Source: Obelidium mucronatum
Lineage: Eukaryota > Chytridiomycota > Chytridiomycetes > Chytridiales > Chytriomycetaceae
NCBI GenBank assembly: GCA_025765595.1
Contig: JAIVFH010000104.1
Location: 1-64,000 of the forward strand
Direction of reading: 5' to 3'
DNA length: 64,000 nt
Shown here one piece after another: positions 27,524 through 36,799 of the stretch. Position 1 is the first letter of the stretch, and each line of letters starts with the position of its first letter. The translations under genes were made by a program, and so were the position numbers. Under the pieces are notes generated by a model that made no database searches, was not told where the DNA came from, and saw nothing but the letters and a program-made list of their open reading frames with translations.

Positions 27524-27931
27524 TTAAGCAAAGAGAGCAATGACAGCGGCGGCAGCGCTGAAGATGGAAACAGAGACAGTAGATCCAGCAGAGTACAAGT
27601 TAGGTGTTTGGCTTGACAGGTGTTCACGACTGGTGGAACGTAAGCAGCAGCAACAGCGGCTGGAGTTGGGGTTGGGGTTGGGGTTGGGGTAACCTTGGCT
27701 GAGGCTGGGGCCGAGGCAACGTAAGCGGCAACGGTAGGTGGGAGCGACGGCAGCTGGGACAGCGACAGTGGTAGTGGAAGTGGTGGTGCAGGTGTTGACT
27801 GCAGGGGCGGTGGTGGCTACGGTAACAGCAGCTGGAGCGGCAGTGGTGGTACAAGTGGTGGTAGCAACTGGGGCGACAGTAGTCGTGGCAGCGGCTGGGG
27901 CAGAGGCAGTGTAAGCTGGAGCGTTGGCCAT
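27524..27931 (-). CDS. Ala/Thr/Pro-rich small surface-type protein, copy 1 (frame-disturbed)
   Basis: Seen: ATG at 27931 (ANAPAYTASAPAAATTT...), Ala/Thr/Pro/Val low complexity, ending LYSAGSTVSVSIFSAAAAVIALFA. Between about 27740 and 27610 the family sequence (AYVASAPASAKVTPTPTPTP..AYVPPVVNT) sits in another frame, entered and left by two compensating shifts. Copies 2 and 3 show the undisturbed pattern. The C-terminal Ser/Gly followed by ~14 hydrophobic residues resembles a GPI signal, yet no N-terminal signal peptide is visible. A TATAAAA box lies 66-72 bp upstream of the ATG. Function unknown; wall or surface protein by composition. Confidence 0.6.
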   Translation of the reverse strand: MANAPAYTASAPAAATTTVAPVATTTCTTTAAPAAVTVATTAPAVNTCTTTSTTTVAVPAAVAPTYRCRLRCLGPSLSQGYPNPNPNPNSSRCCCCLRSTSREHLSSQTPNLYSAGSTVSVSIFSAAAAVIALFA

Positions 27932-27996
27932 TTTCAGATGAGTGTGATTTGGAGGATGATTTTTCAATGAAGCGTGTTGGGTCCAACGAGATGAGA

Positions 27997-28003
27997 TTTT
28001 ATA
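27997..28003 (-). promoter_or_regulatory. TATA box of Ala/Thr/Pro-rich gene 1
   Basis: TATAAAA on the minus strand, ~72 bp upstream of the ATG at 27931. Matching boxes occur before copies 2 and 3 at 61-72 bp, so the placement is conserved. Confidence 0.55.
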
Positions 28004-28628
28004 GGTTGCTTGTTTAATCACAACACCATAGTTAATGAAATTTTATCATTTTTTATTATCAAAACAAATGACAAACAGAAAGGGGTCACGCACTCTGTAA
28101 TAATTACTATGTTTTTTTTTACAACCGAAACGACTTAAGTCTTTTTGATGTGTGAGCTTGATGGTTTCAATGAAGCTTAGAAGAATATGCATCTATATTG
28201 ACCCCTCAAGCCCTTTGATCTTGAACTTTAAACTTCCGAATCCGGACACAAAAGCATTTTCTGCAGAAGCAGCAAAAAAAAAGGGAAACAGGAACAGAGT
28301 TAAAAAAGGATTGTTAAAACTAGTCGTCTTTTTTTTTTGTGGCGATGACGCTTGCTGGCCTGAAATTTCATTTACGAAAAGCTATTTCAGTGTCTGTTTC
28401 TCATCACAGATCCTATCCAAACAACCTCAACCACTTATCTTTGTACTGCATCTGTTTTTCTTTATTCGCTGTATGTAAAACCATCAAAAAAGAAAGAAAT
28501 CAACGGGCCGCTCTCTTTTAAATTCGAAAATGAGAAAAGTCTATTTATTTCCGTTATGGAAGAAAGTCGATGATAACTTATACTAAAAAGGATGGATATA
28601 TGGCAAAGCAAGCTGATAAATCTACGAT
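28004..28628. other. Intergenic, 625 bp
   Basis: AT-rich spacer between small-protein copies 1 and 2. Short open frames only; nothing recognised. Confidence 0.45.
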
Positions 28629-29036
28629 TTAAAGGAAGAGAGCCATGACAGCAGCGGCAGCAGCCACAAGAGAGTTGGTGGATCCAGCAGAGTACAAGTT
28701 GGTGTTTGGCTTAACAGTGTTGACGACTGGTGGAACGTAAGCAGCTGGGGTGGCAGCTGGGGTGTTTCCAGCTGGAGCTGGGGTGACCTGGACACACTTG
28801 GCTGGAGTGGCAGTTGGGGTGGATCCGGCTGGGGTGGCAGCTGGGGTGGTGGCAGCAGCGGTTGGGACGTAGGCGGCTGGAGTGTTTCCGGCTGGTGGGG
28901 CTGGGGCAACGTAGGCAGCTGGGGTGTTTCCGGCTGGGGCAACGGTGGTGGTGGTGGCAGCCTTGGCGGTGGTGGTGGCTGGAGCGACTGGAGTGTAGGC
29001 GGCTGGGGCAACTGGGGCGACGTAGGCAGCAGACAT
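28629..29036 (-). CDS. Ala/Thr/Pro-rich small surface-type protein, copy 2 (135 aa)
   Basis: Seen: single exon from ATG at 29036 (MSAAYVAPVAPAAYTPVAP). It consists of repeats of AGNTPAAYV, TPAA and TTTVAP type with one Cys, followed by YVPPVVNTVKPNTNLYSAGS and a hydrophobic tail (LVAAAAAVMALFL). The charge is almost nil. The tail looks like a GPI-attachment signal but the N-terminus lacks a signal peptide, as in the other two copies. TATATAA box ~66-72 bp upstream. Internal repeats suggest expansion by slippage. A secreted or surface role is inferred only from composition and tail. Confidence 0.7.
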   Translation of the reverse strand: MSAAYVAPVAPAAYTPVAPATTTAKAATTTTVAPAGNTPAAYVAPAPPAGNTPAAYVPTAAATTPAATPAGSTPTATPAKCVQVTPAPAGNTPAATPAAYVPPVVNTVKPNTNLYSAGSTNSLVAAAAAVMALFL

Positions 29037-29945
29037 TTCTAGATCTAAAGGAGTTTTGGAGGTTTTTTTGTGATTAGGGAAGGGAGGAAACTTCTTTGTT
29101 GTTATATACACTTTTTTTAATCACAATTTTCGATACAATGAAAATTTCTTGAGCGTGCTTGTACCTGCAAAGACACCCGCTCCAATTTCCGTAATAATTG
29201 TTAAAAACAAACTCTTTCTTTTTGATTTGCATAATTCCCTTTTGGTTTGAATACGAGCACTTTGCCATAAAAAACTTAAGGCAGCGTGCTCGATTGCCCA
29301 ATCTGTTATCGAAAATCAATTTAGAGACTAATTTGACCAAGCCACAGGCAACGCTTTTTTGGTCTGGATGTTTTCGGGGGGGCGAATACTTCAACATTGA
29401 TTGCATTTTATTGAACCAACAACTTGATTTCTTTGTGTTTCTGAGTTTCTAGTTACTGGGGTGGATGTTTTTATTCAAGAAGCCATCTTCTACACCTCCA
29501 CCCCGTTGCTGCCACCCCGTTGCTGTTGTCCAGAGTCTTTCTTCTGGGGACCAAAATGATCTGGGAACTGAAATGCCGAGTTGTATTCCAGTTGATGATT
29601 GCCCAAAACTGAGTCACTTTGACGACACAGCGTTATCTACTACAAACAGAAGTCTTTTTGTTTTGTTCTATTTTTTTTAATGGTCTGAAGATTGTCATCT
29701 TTTTATTGGGCAGATTCTAAAGGCGCTTTAAAAAACAGGGGACAACAAAAAGGATTGTACATGTAACGGGAGCAAGGGTGAAATGGTTGTTTGTGATAAT
29801 CATAGTGAAAAAAAAAAAAGAAAAAACGAAATTGGAACAAAACAGAACCGAAGACCTTTCACCCATCAAACTCACAAAGAGTAGAAAGCAAAAAAAAGTC
29901 TCAAGTCCCTATTTGTCCTTATTTCATTCCCTTTTAACATATGAT
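29037..29945. other. Intergenic, ~0.9 kb, with TATA box of copy 2 at 29102..29108
   Basis: Holds the promoter of copy 2 (minus-strand TATATAA at 29102..29108, 72 bp from the ATG) and otherwise AT-rich sequence with short frames on both strands that show no family resemblance. Confidence 0.45.
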
Positions 29946-30263
29946 TTAGAGGAAGAGAGCAACGACGGCAGCGGCGGCAGCGACGAAGGAGTTCTTGGTA
30001 GCACCAGAGTACAAGTTGGTGGAGGCTGGCTTGTAGGTGTTGACGACTGGTGGGACGTAGGCGGCAGCAGCGGTGGTGGTGGCCTTGGCTGGGGCTGGGG
30101 CAGTGTAAGCAGCAACAGTTGGGGTTGGGGTTGGGGTTGGGGTGGCAGTGGTGCAGGAGACGGCTGGGGCAACGGTGGTGGTGGCAGCAGCTGGCACGTA
30201 GGCAGTGGTGGTGGTGGTAGCTGGAGCAGATGCAGCGTATGGAGCGTAAGCAGCGACGGCCAT
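29946..30263 (-). CDS. Ala/Thr/Pro-rich small surface-type protein, copy 3 (105 aa)
   Basis: Seen: single exon from ATG at 30263 (MAVAAYAPYAASAPATTTTTAYV). Ala/Thr-rich, with TPTPTPT encoded by (CCCCAA)n-like DNA, then YVPPVVNTYKPASTNLYSGATKNS and tail FVAAAAAVVALFL. The shortest and cleanest copy, and a template for reading copy 1. TATA box at 30318..30324 (61 bp upstream). The common ending VVNT.KP..TNLYSG plus hydrophobic tail defines the family. Three tandem minus-strand copies within 3 kb, each with a TATA box, suggest strongly and jointly expressed structural proteins (inference). Confidence 0.72.
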   Translation of the reverse strand: MAVAAYAPYAASAPATTTTTAYVPAAATTTVAPAVSCTTATPTPTPTPTVAAYTAPAPAKATTTAAAAYVPPVVNTYKPASTNLYSGATKNSFVAAAAAVVALFL

Positions 30264-30697
30264 TTTTATCTAAGTTCTAGGTTTGGGATAATGAGGGAAA
30301 TGGCGGAAGGCACTCGATTTTATACGTTTTTTTTTCTTCTTTGATTGTTTTAATCAAAATACAAATGAGCAAATTTTTCACGTGCAGCTCCCAATTGGTT
30401 TTTTGATTGACAACGTCACGCTCCGCTCGCCAACCAGAGTCAAATGGGGATACTCTGTAAACAAGCAAACACTTAAAAGGGGGACTCTTGTTTTGCTGTT
30501 TGCTCGGAGGCGGGGGACATATTCAAGTGCAAATCCAGTTGAGAAACGCCAGACCGACAAGCCTCGATAATGAAAAAAGAAGTTGTATTTCGGGAAGCAA
30601 TTGCCGCTTCTTACGCCACTAGCACGTTTCATCGTCGCATCGGCAATGAACAATGAGTAAAGATCCGAACAAACGTTTTGTTTACAACTCCGCTTCC
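30264..30697. other. Intergenic, with TATA box at 30318..30324
   Basis: Promoter of small-protein copy 3 plus about 370 bp without recognisable genes; 3' flank of the F-box/LRR gene. Confidence 0.45.
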
Positions 30698-31579
30698 TCA
30701 TTCCGAGTCATCTGAATCATCTGGACGAAAGCCTTGTCGTATCAATGCAATCCACACCCGACCTTCCCTCCTCATACCCGAAGGAAGCACTTGATCAAAC
30801 CGATTCGCTTGCCATTGCAACAATGGCCATCTTAGCTTCTCCATAGACCCCAACTCAACGGGGACCTTCCCCGTAAATAGATTCGAATCAAAACTAACAG
30901 TCATCAAATTCACCAAGCGGCTTATCCCCGGTGGTATCTCCCCGGAAAGACTGTTCATGTTGACGTGTAGAGATTCAAGGCGTGTGAGATTCCATAATTG
31001 CACGGGGAGTGGGCCGGTTAAATTGTTATCTTCTAGTGACAGTATAGTGAGGTTCGATAGGTTCCCAAGTTCAGGTGGTATATTCCCGGAGAGATTGTTT
31101 CGAGGAAGGTGGAGTATTTCGAGGTGTGGTAGGAGACCGAGTTGAGGCGGGATCTCTCCGGACAAGCCGTTTCTTCCAAGAAACAGTTCCTTGAGTTTCA
31201 CGAGGGATCCGATTTGAGATGGGATCGTGCCAAAAGTTTGATTGAGGAGCGGCCATCCTGTGATGCTGTTCCCTTCGGGTTTCGCTTCCCAATCAATGTG
31301 TTGGATGGTGGTTGCAAGTAGGTTGGCGTATGCTGTTTTGTATTGTTCAAGCGGCCATCGGAACCATAAAATATCGTATGGAGAAGCAGAGTTTTTATGA
31401 GTTGTAATTTGATCTGATGGTGGCACAAAGTGCTTCAAGTTTGACAGGGCAAAGTGATCATCAGTCAAACAGTGCCTGATAAAGCGACAGAGTCCGCGGT
31501 ACCGTAAAACATCTAGTGGATCAATAAAGAGAAAGATGGCTTGGATGATTTCTGTTGGGATTTGATTCTGGAGTGGCAT
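30698..31579 (-). CDS. F-box protein with plant-type leucine-rich repeats (293 aa)
   Basis: Seen: intact single exon from ATG at 31579. Residues 5-45 read IPTEIIQAIFLFIDPLDVLRYRGLCRFIRHCL, an F-box-like helix set. Residues ~110-260 contain about five LRRs of the plant consensus LxxLxLxxNxLSGxIPxxLGxL (e.g. LEILHLPRNNLSGNIPPELG). Acidic C-terminus DDSDDSE. Known roles: the F-box recruits Skp1 of SCF ubiquitin ligases, and the LRRs bind substrate. This LRR subtype is otherwise typical of plant receptor kinases and also common in basal fungi. Intracellular by composition (no signal peptide or TM). Substrate unknown. Confidence 0.82.
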   Translation of the reverse strand: MPLQNQIPTEIIQAIFLFIDPLDVLRYRGLCRFIRHCLTDDHFALSNLKHFVPPSDQITTHKNSASPYDILWFRWPLEQYKTAYANLLATTIQHIDWEAKPEGNSITGWPLLNQTFGTIPSQIGSLVKLKELFLGRNGLSGEIPPQLGLLPHLEILHLPRNNLSGNIPPELGNLSNLTILSLEDNNLTGPLPVQLWNLTRLESLHVNMNSLSGEIPPGISRLVNLMTVSFDSNLFTGKVPVELGSMEKLRWPLLQWQANRFDQVLPSGMRREGRVWIALIRQGFRPDDSDDSE

Positions 31580-31687
31580 TATAAATATTTAACTTGTATT
31601 TCAAATGATTACAAACAGTTGATGTATTCAAAGTTAAATAACATTATGAGCGATTAGACATAGAAACTGAGAGACATAATAGTGCCA

Positions 31688-32692
31688 TTACATTGCCAAG
31701 AGAACGCTCAAGAGCACCAAAAGAAGTCCACCAAATATCCCACCTGGATGACTATTGCTGTTGAATGCTCCACTCCCGCAATCCGAAACCCCAAAATACT
31801 GACTCGTGATGAATGGCATGTCATCTGTGCTAAAGTTTCCATCCTTTTCATAAAAAAAGTTGATGCGTAGTTGGTAGACGTGACCAACAAGGTCCATGGG
31901 GACATCATCCCACCATCCTGTAGCAAGAGGGAGATTGGTGGTGTTGAAGAAAGCTGCCAAAGAAGTTGCAGGAAGGGCGTCGTAGACAGTGTCGTTTCGC
32001 GTGACAGTCTCATTTGCGATGCGAATTGGTTGGGAGACACGACCGCTGTAGTAAGGGTAGTGATAGTACACTGGGTGTGGATACATGACTGGATGGTACA
32101 TGTAGATTGGATAGTAGTAGCCGTAGTAGGGCACCATTGGAAAAGTGCTGACAGACCGCGATGGCGTGTAAGGCGGGGGGTTTGCAGATCCGAAGCTGCG
32201 TGTGCCTGTGAAGGTTGTTGCGCCAGTGCTCGCGCCGACGCCGCCCTTGGCACTGCTCCCGGTGACGATGGACCCGCTCGGACTCTTGGCAGCGCTGCCG
32301 CCCGACACTGCGCCGCTCTTGCTGCCGGACACGGATCCCGCCGAGGCGCCTTTGCTGCCGCCGGACGAAGAGCCGCCGGACGACGAAGAGCCGCCCTTGC
32401 TCCCGCCGCCGCCGCCTCCCTTACCACCGCCGCCGCCGCCGCCCTTCCGCCGCTGCAGCGCCACGACGTCGCGCCACCGCCGCACGACGGCCTCCGCCGG
32501 CAGCGGCACGGCGGCGTCGGCGCCGCGCACTTCGACGTACATAAACACGCTGCCGACTGCGTCGAGGCTGGCGATGTTGAGGTTGAAGGCGAGCGTGCCG
32601 CCGACGCAGACAGAGTTGGTGGCGGGGTCAATGTCCGGCAGCGACACTGTGGGTGCGAGTGTCTGCAGCAGGCTGTTGTTAAGAATAGACAT
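31688..32692 (-). CDS. Lineage-specific surface-protein family, member 3 (334 aa)
   Basis: Seen: ATG at 32692; N-block PTVSLPDIDPATNSVCVGGTLAFNLNIASL..VFMYVEVRGAD. Then RRKGGGGGGGKGGGGGGSKGG and a Ser/Gly/Ala/Lys linker, NPPPYTPSRS, YYPIYMYHPVMYPHPVYYHYPYYSG, C-block NETVTRNDTVYDALPATSLAAFFN..WWDDVP..GHVYQLRINFFYEKDGN..SQYFGVSDC, and hydrophobic tail IFGGLLLVLLSVLLAM. Closest to member 1 in both blocks and in lacking a signal peptide, although it lies 25 kb away on the other strand. The GC-rich linker half (about 32160-32640) contrasts with the AT-rich C-block. Unknown function; tail- or GPI-anchored surface protein inferred. Confidence 0.76.
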   Translation of the reverse strand: MSILNNSLLQTLAPTVSLPDIDPATNSVCVGGTLAFNLNIASLDAVGSVFMYVEVRGADAAVPLPAEAVVRRWRDVVALQRRKGGGGGGGKGGGGGGSKGGSSSSGGSSSGGSKGASAGSVSGSKSGAVSGGSAAKSPSGSIVTGSSAKGGVGASTGATTFTGTRSFGSANPPPYTPSRSVSTFPMVPYYGYYYPIYMYHPVMYPHPVYYHYPYYSGRVSQPIRIANETVTRNDTVYDALPATSLAAFFNTTNLPLATGWWDDVPMDLVGHVYQLRINFFYEKDGNFSTDDMPFITSQYFGVSDCGSGAFNSNSHPGGIFGGLLLVLLSVLLAM

Positions 32693-33128
32693 TGTTAAAT
32701 TGTGTTGTAGTTTGCTATTTGTCTCTGCTTTTTCATACCTGTTTTTACAGGGCTTGACTCATATTCGAACATGGGGCACAAGTGGACGTCGTTTGCCGTT
32801 TTCATCCACCAGCATTGATTGGTGGGGGCTGAGACTGACTCAAACCGACCAGTTATTGCTCAAATCATGCGCTCGAACGCCCCGTCGGATAATTCAAGTG
32901 TGTTTTTGACTTTTGAGGTTGACAATTCTTGTGGATAAAACAATCGCTGGCGTCAAAACTAAAACCCAAGTCACTGAAGTCAGAGCCCCCCGACGAATAC
33001 CCGTAATATCTGTTTCCTGCATCTGGCCCAATCGGTATGTCCAACTGTAATTTTTTTTTTTCTTTGACGTGGGAGCGAACGCGTCACTTTCTTCTAACGG
33101 CTAACATCTTTTAAGCCGTAATCAAATA
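32693..33128. other. Divergent intergenic region, 436 bp
   Basis: Spacer between surface-family member 3 (minus) and the duplicated zinc-finger gene (plus). Presumably both promoters; no conserved motif recognised. Confidence 0.45.
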
Positions 33129-34259
33129 ATGATCATTCAAATGGAGTCCACAGACCAGTCGACAGAAACGACTTCTGAAATCTACTTCCCTTCTCTTTTT
33201 TCTTTTGGTGGTGGTGGTGGTGGTACGTGTCTGCTTCCAGTCACTCATCACAGCATCCACGAATTGTCAGCTCGGCGCTCCGCAGACAACAACAGCAATA
33301 ACAACAACGACAACAGCAACAGTCGCTTAAACAACGTGCCATCGATAATCACCTCTCCAAGTAATTCCCCCGCCCTCACCTGCCCAGAGTTCTTTGAAAC
33401 CCTCCACAAGCTCCTCCAATGGCAACCAATCCTCAACACGACAACCCAAGTCCGTCACGTCAACAACCAAGTCTTCCAAGACCAACTCACGAATCTCCAG
33501 ATCCAACTGAATCTGATAAAGGGATATCAAAACACAATCAGTCTCGGTCCGAATGTGATTACTCTACCAGAGTGCGCCGGCTGTTTAGCGGCAGCCAAAT
33601 CGGAAAGCCAGGCCGAGTGGGGAAGACATGTCATGTGTGAGCATGATCGTGTCTGTCCGTTTGTGTCGTTGAAAAATGGGGATCGGTGTGGGTGTTTGTT
33701 TAAACTGGATTCGAATATTTCCAATGTGGGGCAACATATGATGTGAGTATGCGATCGCCGATGACGAGACGATGATTAGAATTTAGTTTCTTGCCCTTTT
33801 TTGGGTGTGTGTGTTTGTTGTTGATCGCGCCGCTAAACAACCGAAAAAAAAAAAATAAGGAGGCATTACTTGGTTCCCGTCCATCACTGCAAATGCGGCG
33901 AGACATTCAAAACAATATACGAACTCAAAAAACATCAGAAAACTCACGAAAACAATGCCACAATCAGACGGAATAACAACAACCACAGTATTATTGACTC
34001 TGTTGGTCTTGAATATCCAAAACAACAAGTTCAGAGGAAGCGATCACGAAACGAGAACAATCCCGGCGCCGGTGGCGGCGGCGTCCTGCCCGAGAGGAAT
34101 CTTGAGCGAACAAGTAGTAGTGAATCTGCGTACCATTTGCTTGGTGAAGGATTTGATTTAGAAGCCTTTTTGAATAGCGTGGCGGTAGTGAGTCAAGGGA
34201 ATCATGATGGAGGCGACTCATCTAATGGCGAAACAATGAAACACGGGGTCAAAAACTAA
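33129..34259 (+). CDS. C2H2-like zinc-finger protein, tandem copy A (337 aa)
   Basis: Seen: exon 1 33129..33742, intron 33743..33859, exon 2 33860..34259. Residues ~1-75 include GGGGGG and Asn-rich stretches found only in this copy. Then come a helical segment (FETLHKLLQWQPILN...) and a Cys/His module: PECAGCLAAAKSES...GRHVMCEHDRVCPF...GDRCGCLFKLDSNISNVGQHMMRH, then a finger CKCGETFKTIYELKKHQKTH that spans the splice junction region. A basic KRKRSRNENN patch may be a nuclear signal. Module order parallels the zinc-finger genes at 9.3, 10.9 and 59.2 kb but is more diverged. Inference: DNA-binding regulator. Copy B follows 460 bp downstream. Confidence 0.75.
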
Positions 34260-34716
34260 TTCTTCCTATGCTTGCCATGATGAAGCATCGACATTTGTTT
34301 TCAAAATATATATTCAGGTTTTGAGTTTTTGTTTGGTTGACAATTTCGAATCCCGCCATCACCCCCCATAAAGCCATTGAAGCCATTGAGATTCGACACC
34401 CCTGCTATCACCCACCCGAAATCAATCAGTACTTGAAAACTCCGTCATTTTTAAACTCCGAGCCATTTTTCTGTTTGGAACGCGTCAACCTAAACTTCCA
34501 CCAACAGGAACCAAGAAATTCAAGGGATCAATCAATAGAAAAGCATTTAAAGGCTATTTCTCTCTTTGATTGGGAATATTTATGTACTTTGAGTCATCCA
34601 TCAAAAAACTTGCCCAATGAAATTGTCAGTTTGGCGGGCCGACAGAAATGCACTAAGAAACAACAGTTCCAAAAAAAAAACCAACTTGAACGCGCTCGCC
34701 CCCACAAAACAAAAAG
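34260..34716. other. Spacer between tandem zinc-finger copies
   Basis: 457 bp, AT-rich, promoter of copy B. Not similar to the region upstream of copy A, which means the duplication did not include the promoter. Confidence 0.45.
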
Positions 34717-35547
34717 ATGATCCCGCCTCCGAATAATTCCCCTGCCCTTACCTGCACAGAGCTCTTTGAAACCCTCCACAAGCTCCTCCAATGGCAACCA
34801 ATCCTCAACACGACATGTCAAGTCCGTCACGTCAACAACCAAGTCTTCCAAGACCAACTCACGTGTCTCCAGATCCAACTGAATCTGATAAAAGGATATC
34901 AAAACACAATCAGTCTCGGTTTGAATGTGATTACTCTACCGGAATGCGCCGGCTGTTTGGCGGCAGCCAAATCGGAAAGCCAGGCCGAGTGGGGAAGACA
35001 TGTCATGTGTGAACATGATCGGGTCTGTCCGTTTGTGTCGTTGAAAAATGGGGATCGGTGTGGGTGTTTGTTTAAACTGGATTCGAATATTTCAAATGTG
35101 GGGCAACATATGATGTGAGTTTACGACGAGTGTTTTGTCTGTTTGTCAAACAACCAAAAAAAAAGGAGGCATTATTTGGTTCCCGTCCATCACTGCAAAT
35201 GCGGCGAAACATTCAAAACAATATACGAACTCAAAAAACATCAAAAAACTCACCAAAACAATGCACGACATGGCAACAACAGTAGTATGGACTCTGTTGG
35301 TCTTGAATATCCAAGACAACAAGTTCAGAGGAAGCGATCACGAAACGAGAACAATCCCGGCGGCGGTAGCGGCGGCGGTGTAATATCCGAGAGGAATCTC
35401 GAGCGAACAAGTAGTAGTGAATCTGCGTGCCATTTACTTGGTGAAGGATTTGATTTTGAAGCTTTTTTGAATAGTGTGGCGACAGTGAATCATCATGGAA
35501 GCGGAGTAGGATTATCCGTATCTGATAATGAGACAGTGAAAGAATAG
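34717..35547 (+). CDS. C2H2-like zinc-finger protein, tandem copy B (259 aa)
   Basis: Seen: ATG 34717, exon 1 34717..35114, intron 35115..35165, exon 2 35166..35547. Starts MIPPPNNSPALTC, so it lacks the ~77-residue N-terminal Gly/Asn-rich extension of copy A and begins almost exactly at the duplication edge. All Cys/His ligands of the module and the CKCGETFKTIYELKKHQKTH finger are kept. Differences from copy A are mostly synonymous or conservative, with more change in the C-terminal tail. Both copies therefore look functional. Inference: recent duplicate with a new promoter and start codon. Confidence 0.74.
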
Positions 35548-36799
35548 GATCAAAAAAACACGTTTTGTAGGTGGATGGTCGGAAAGTGGAGGGAATGTTT
35601 TTGCGAGCATAGCGAGTTTTATTGTGCAGCTGCGAAATGAGGACTGGATTCTTTTTTTTTTGTAAAGTTCCCGCCTGAGGGGCGAAATAAATTTTGAGTT
35701 GCTGTCGCTGTATACCCAACGAAGGAGATTTCAAAGGAGCACGACGGTCTGAAAGCTAGTCTTAAAGATGACGCATACTTGGGAATATCCTCGCTAAAAA
35801 AAAAAGTGGTTTCCTATTCTTTTCATACTTCTTTGAAGCAACATCTTGAATTCTGCAAATGCCCGAACTTGCGGGGGGCACAGTGGTTATTGTTTGATTT
35901 TGTGAATTTCCCAACCTTTTTTTTCATCCATTGATCATTCAGTCAAGTGAGTAGTAAACACTGGCCCATCACCACCACACCGGCAACTCGCATCGAACAG
36001 CAACATACAATCTAAGGAACTTGCGGATATTGCGGGAAGATGAATGATGGCTGTGATTGCTGTCGATGGGGGTTGGGCTGGATTGTCGATCAGATGCCTT
36101 TTGGAAACATGTAGTTCTAACTCAAGCCTTCTTTTATAACTATCAGGATGAGAGATAAGTGGTTGAAGAAGAGAATGAGACGTCTCAAGCGCAAGAGAAG
36201 AAAGATGAGAGCCAGATCCAAGTAAACAAGAAAAAAAGGGAGGGGCGACACACCAAAATAGTCGTTCCTGCTCCTCATCACAAGTGGTGGACTCACTCTT
36301 TTCCATACCTGTTCTCTCTGTAATTTCTTTCTGTCTGATCTGTCGTTGCCTCTCTGTTTGGAATCCGATAATTTCTGTCGACTGGTTTCGCGCGTTTAAA
36401 ATCATGTTATTTCTGTTCGGGGCTTTCCTTCTTGTCAAGTCTCTCCTCAAAAAAGTTATTTGGCTTGGTGGTTGTTTTGGATGGTGGTGGTCGTTTTGTT
36501 TGTTGCGTTGGCAGTTGTTTAAGTTTTCGTTCTAAAGGGGTGGTGGGGGGTTGGATGGAAGTTTATGGGGTGGATGGGCGTGTTTAGAGAGGGTCTGTCT
36601 CTTGTGGTGGTGGTGGGGGTGATTATGTCGTTCATTCTTTTTTTATTGTTCACTGGGTCTAAAAGGGGGTAACGCCTCTATGTCAACTTGAAAAACTGGG
36701 AAATAAAAGTTGGGGAGCAATCCTTGGTTGGAGTTTCTGTCAAATCTGTTTGTCAGTCTGATTGTGTTGTTCTGTTATAGAATATACTTGCTTGCAAAA
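35548..36799. other. Intergenic, 1.25 kb
   Basis: No gene recognised. A minus-strand open frame of 171 codons (35935..36450) has no domain, splice support or paralogue and is probably chance. G/T-rich tract at 36470-36640. Confidence 0.4.

Larger units (their letters stand above)
33360..35547 (+). repeat. Tandem gene duplication (33360..34259 and 34734..35547)
   Basis: From NSPALTC onward both copies match closely at DNA level through exon 1, splice sites and exon 2, with a 1374-bp offset. Homology begins abruptly at 33360/34734, so the 5' ends differ. Intron lengths differ (117 and 51 nt). Confidence 0.88.

Noticed and set aside
27660..27695. GGGGTT repeats as an interstitial telomere
   Set aside because: Short, in a coding region, explained by Pro-Thr repeat codons on the opposite strand; a similar tract in a paralogue supports this.
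29778..30344. Trp/Gly-rich ORF on the plus strand
   Set aside because: Antisense of the Ala/Thr/Pro-rich gene; composition is a mirror of its codons.
35935..36450. 171-codon minus-strand ORF
   Set aside because: No domain, paralogue, splice signal or coding-like bias that I can see; likely chance.
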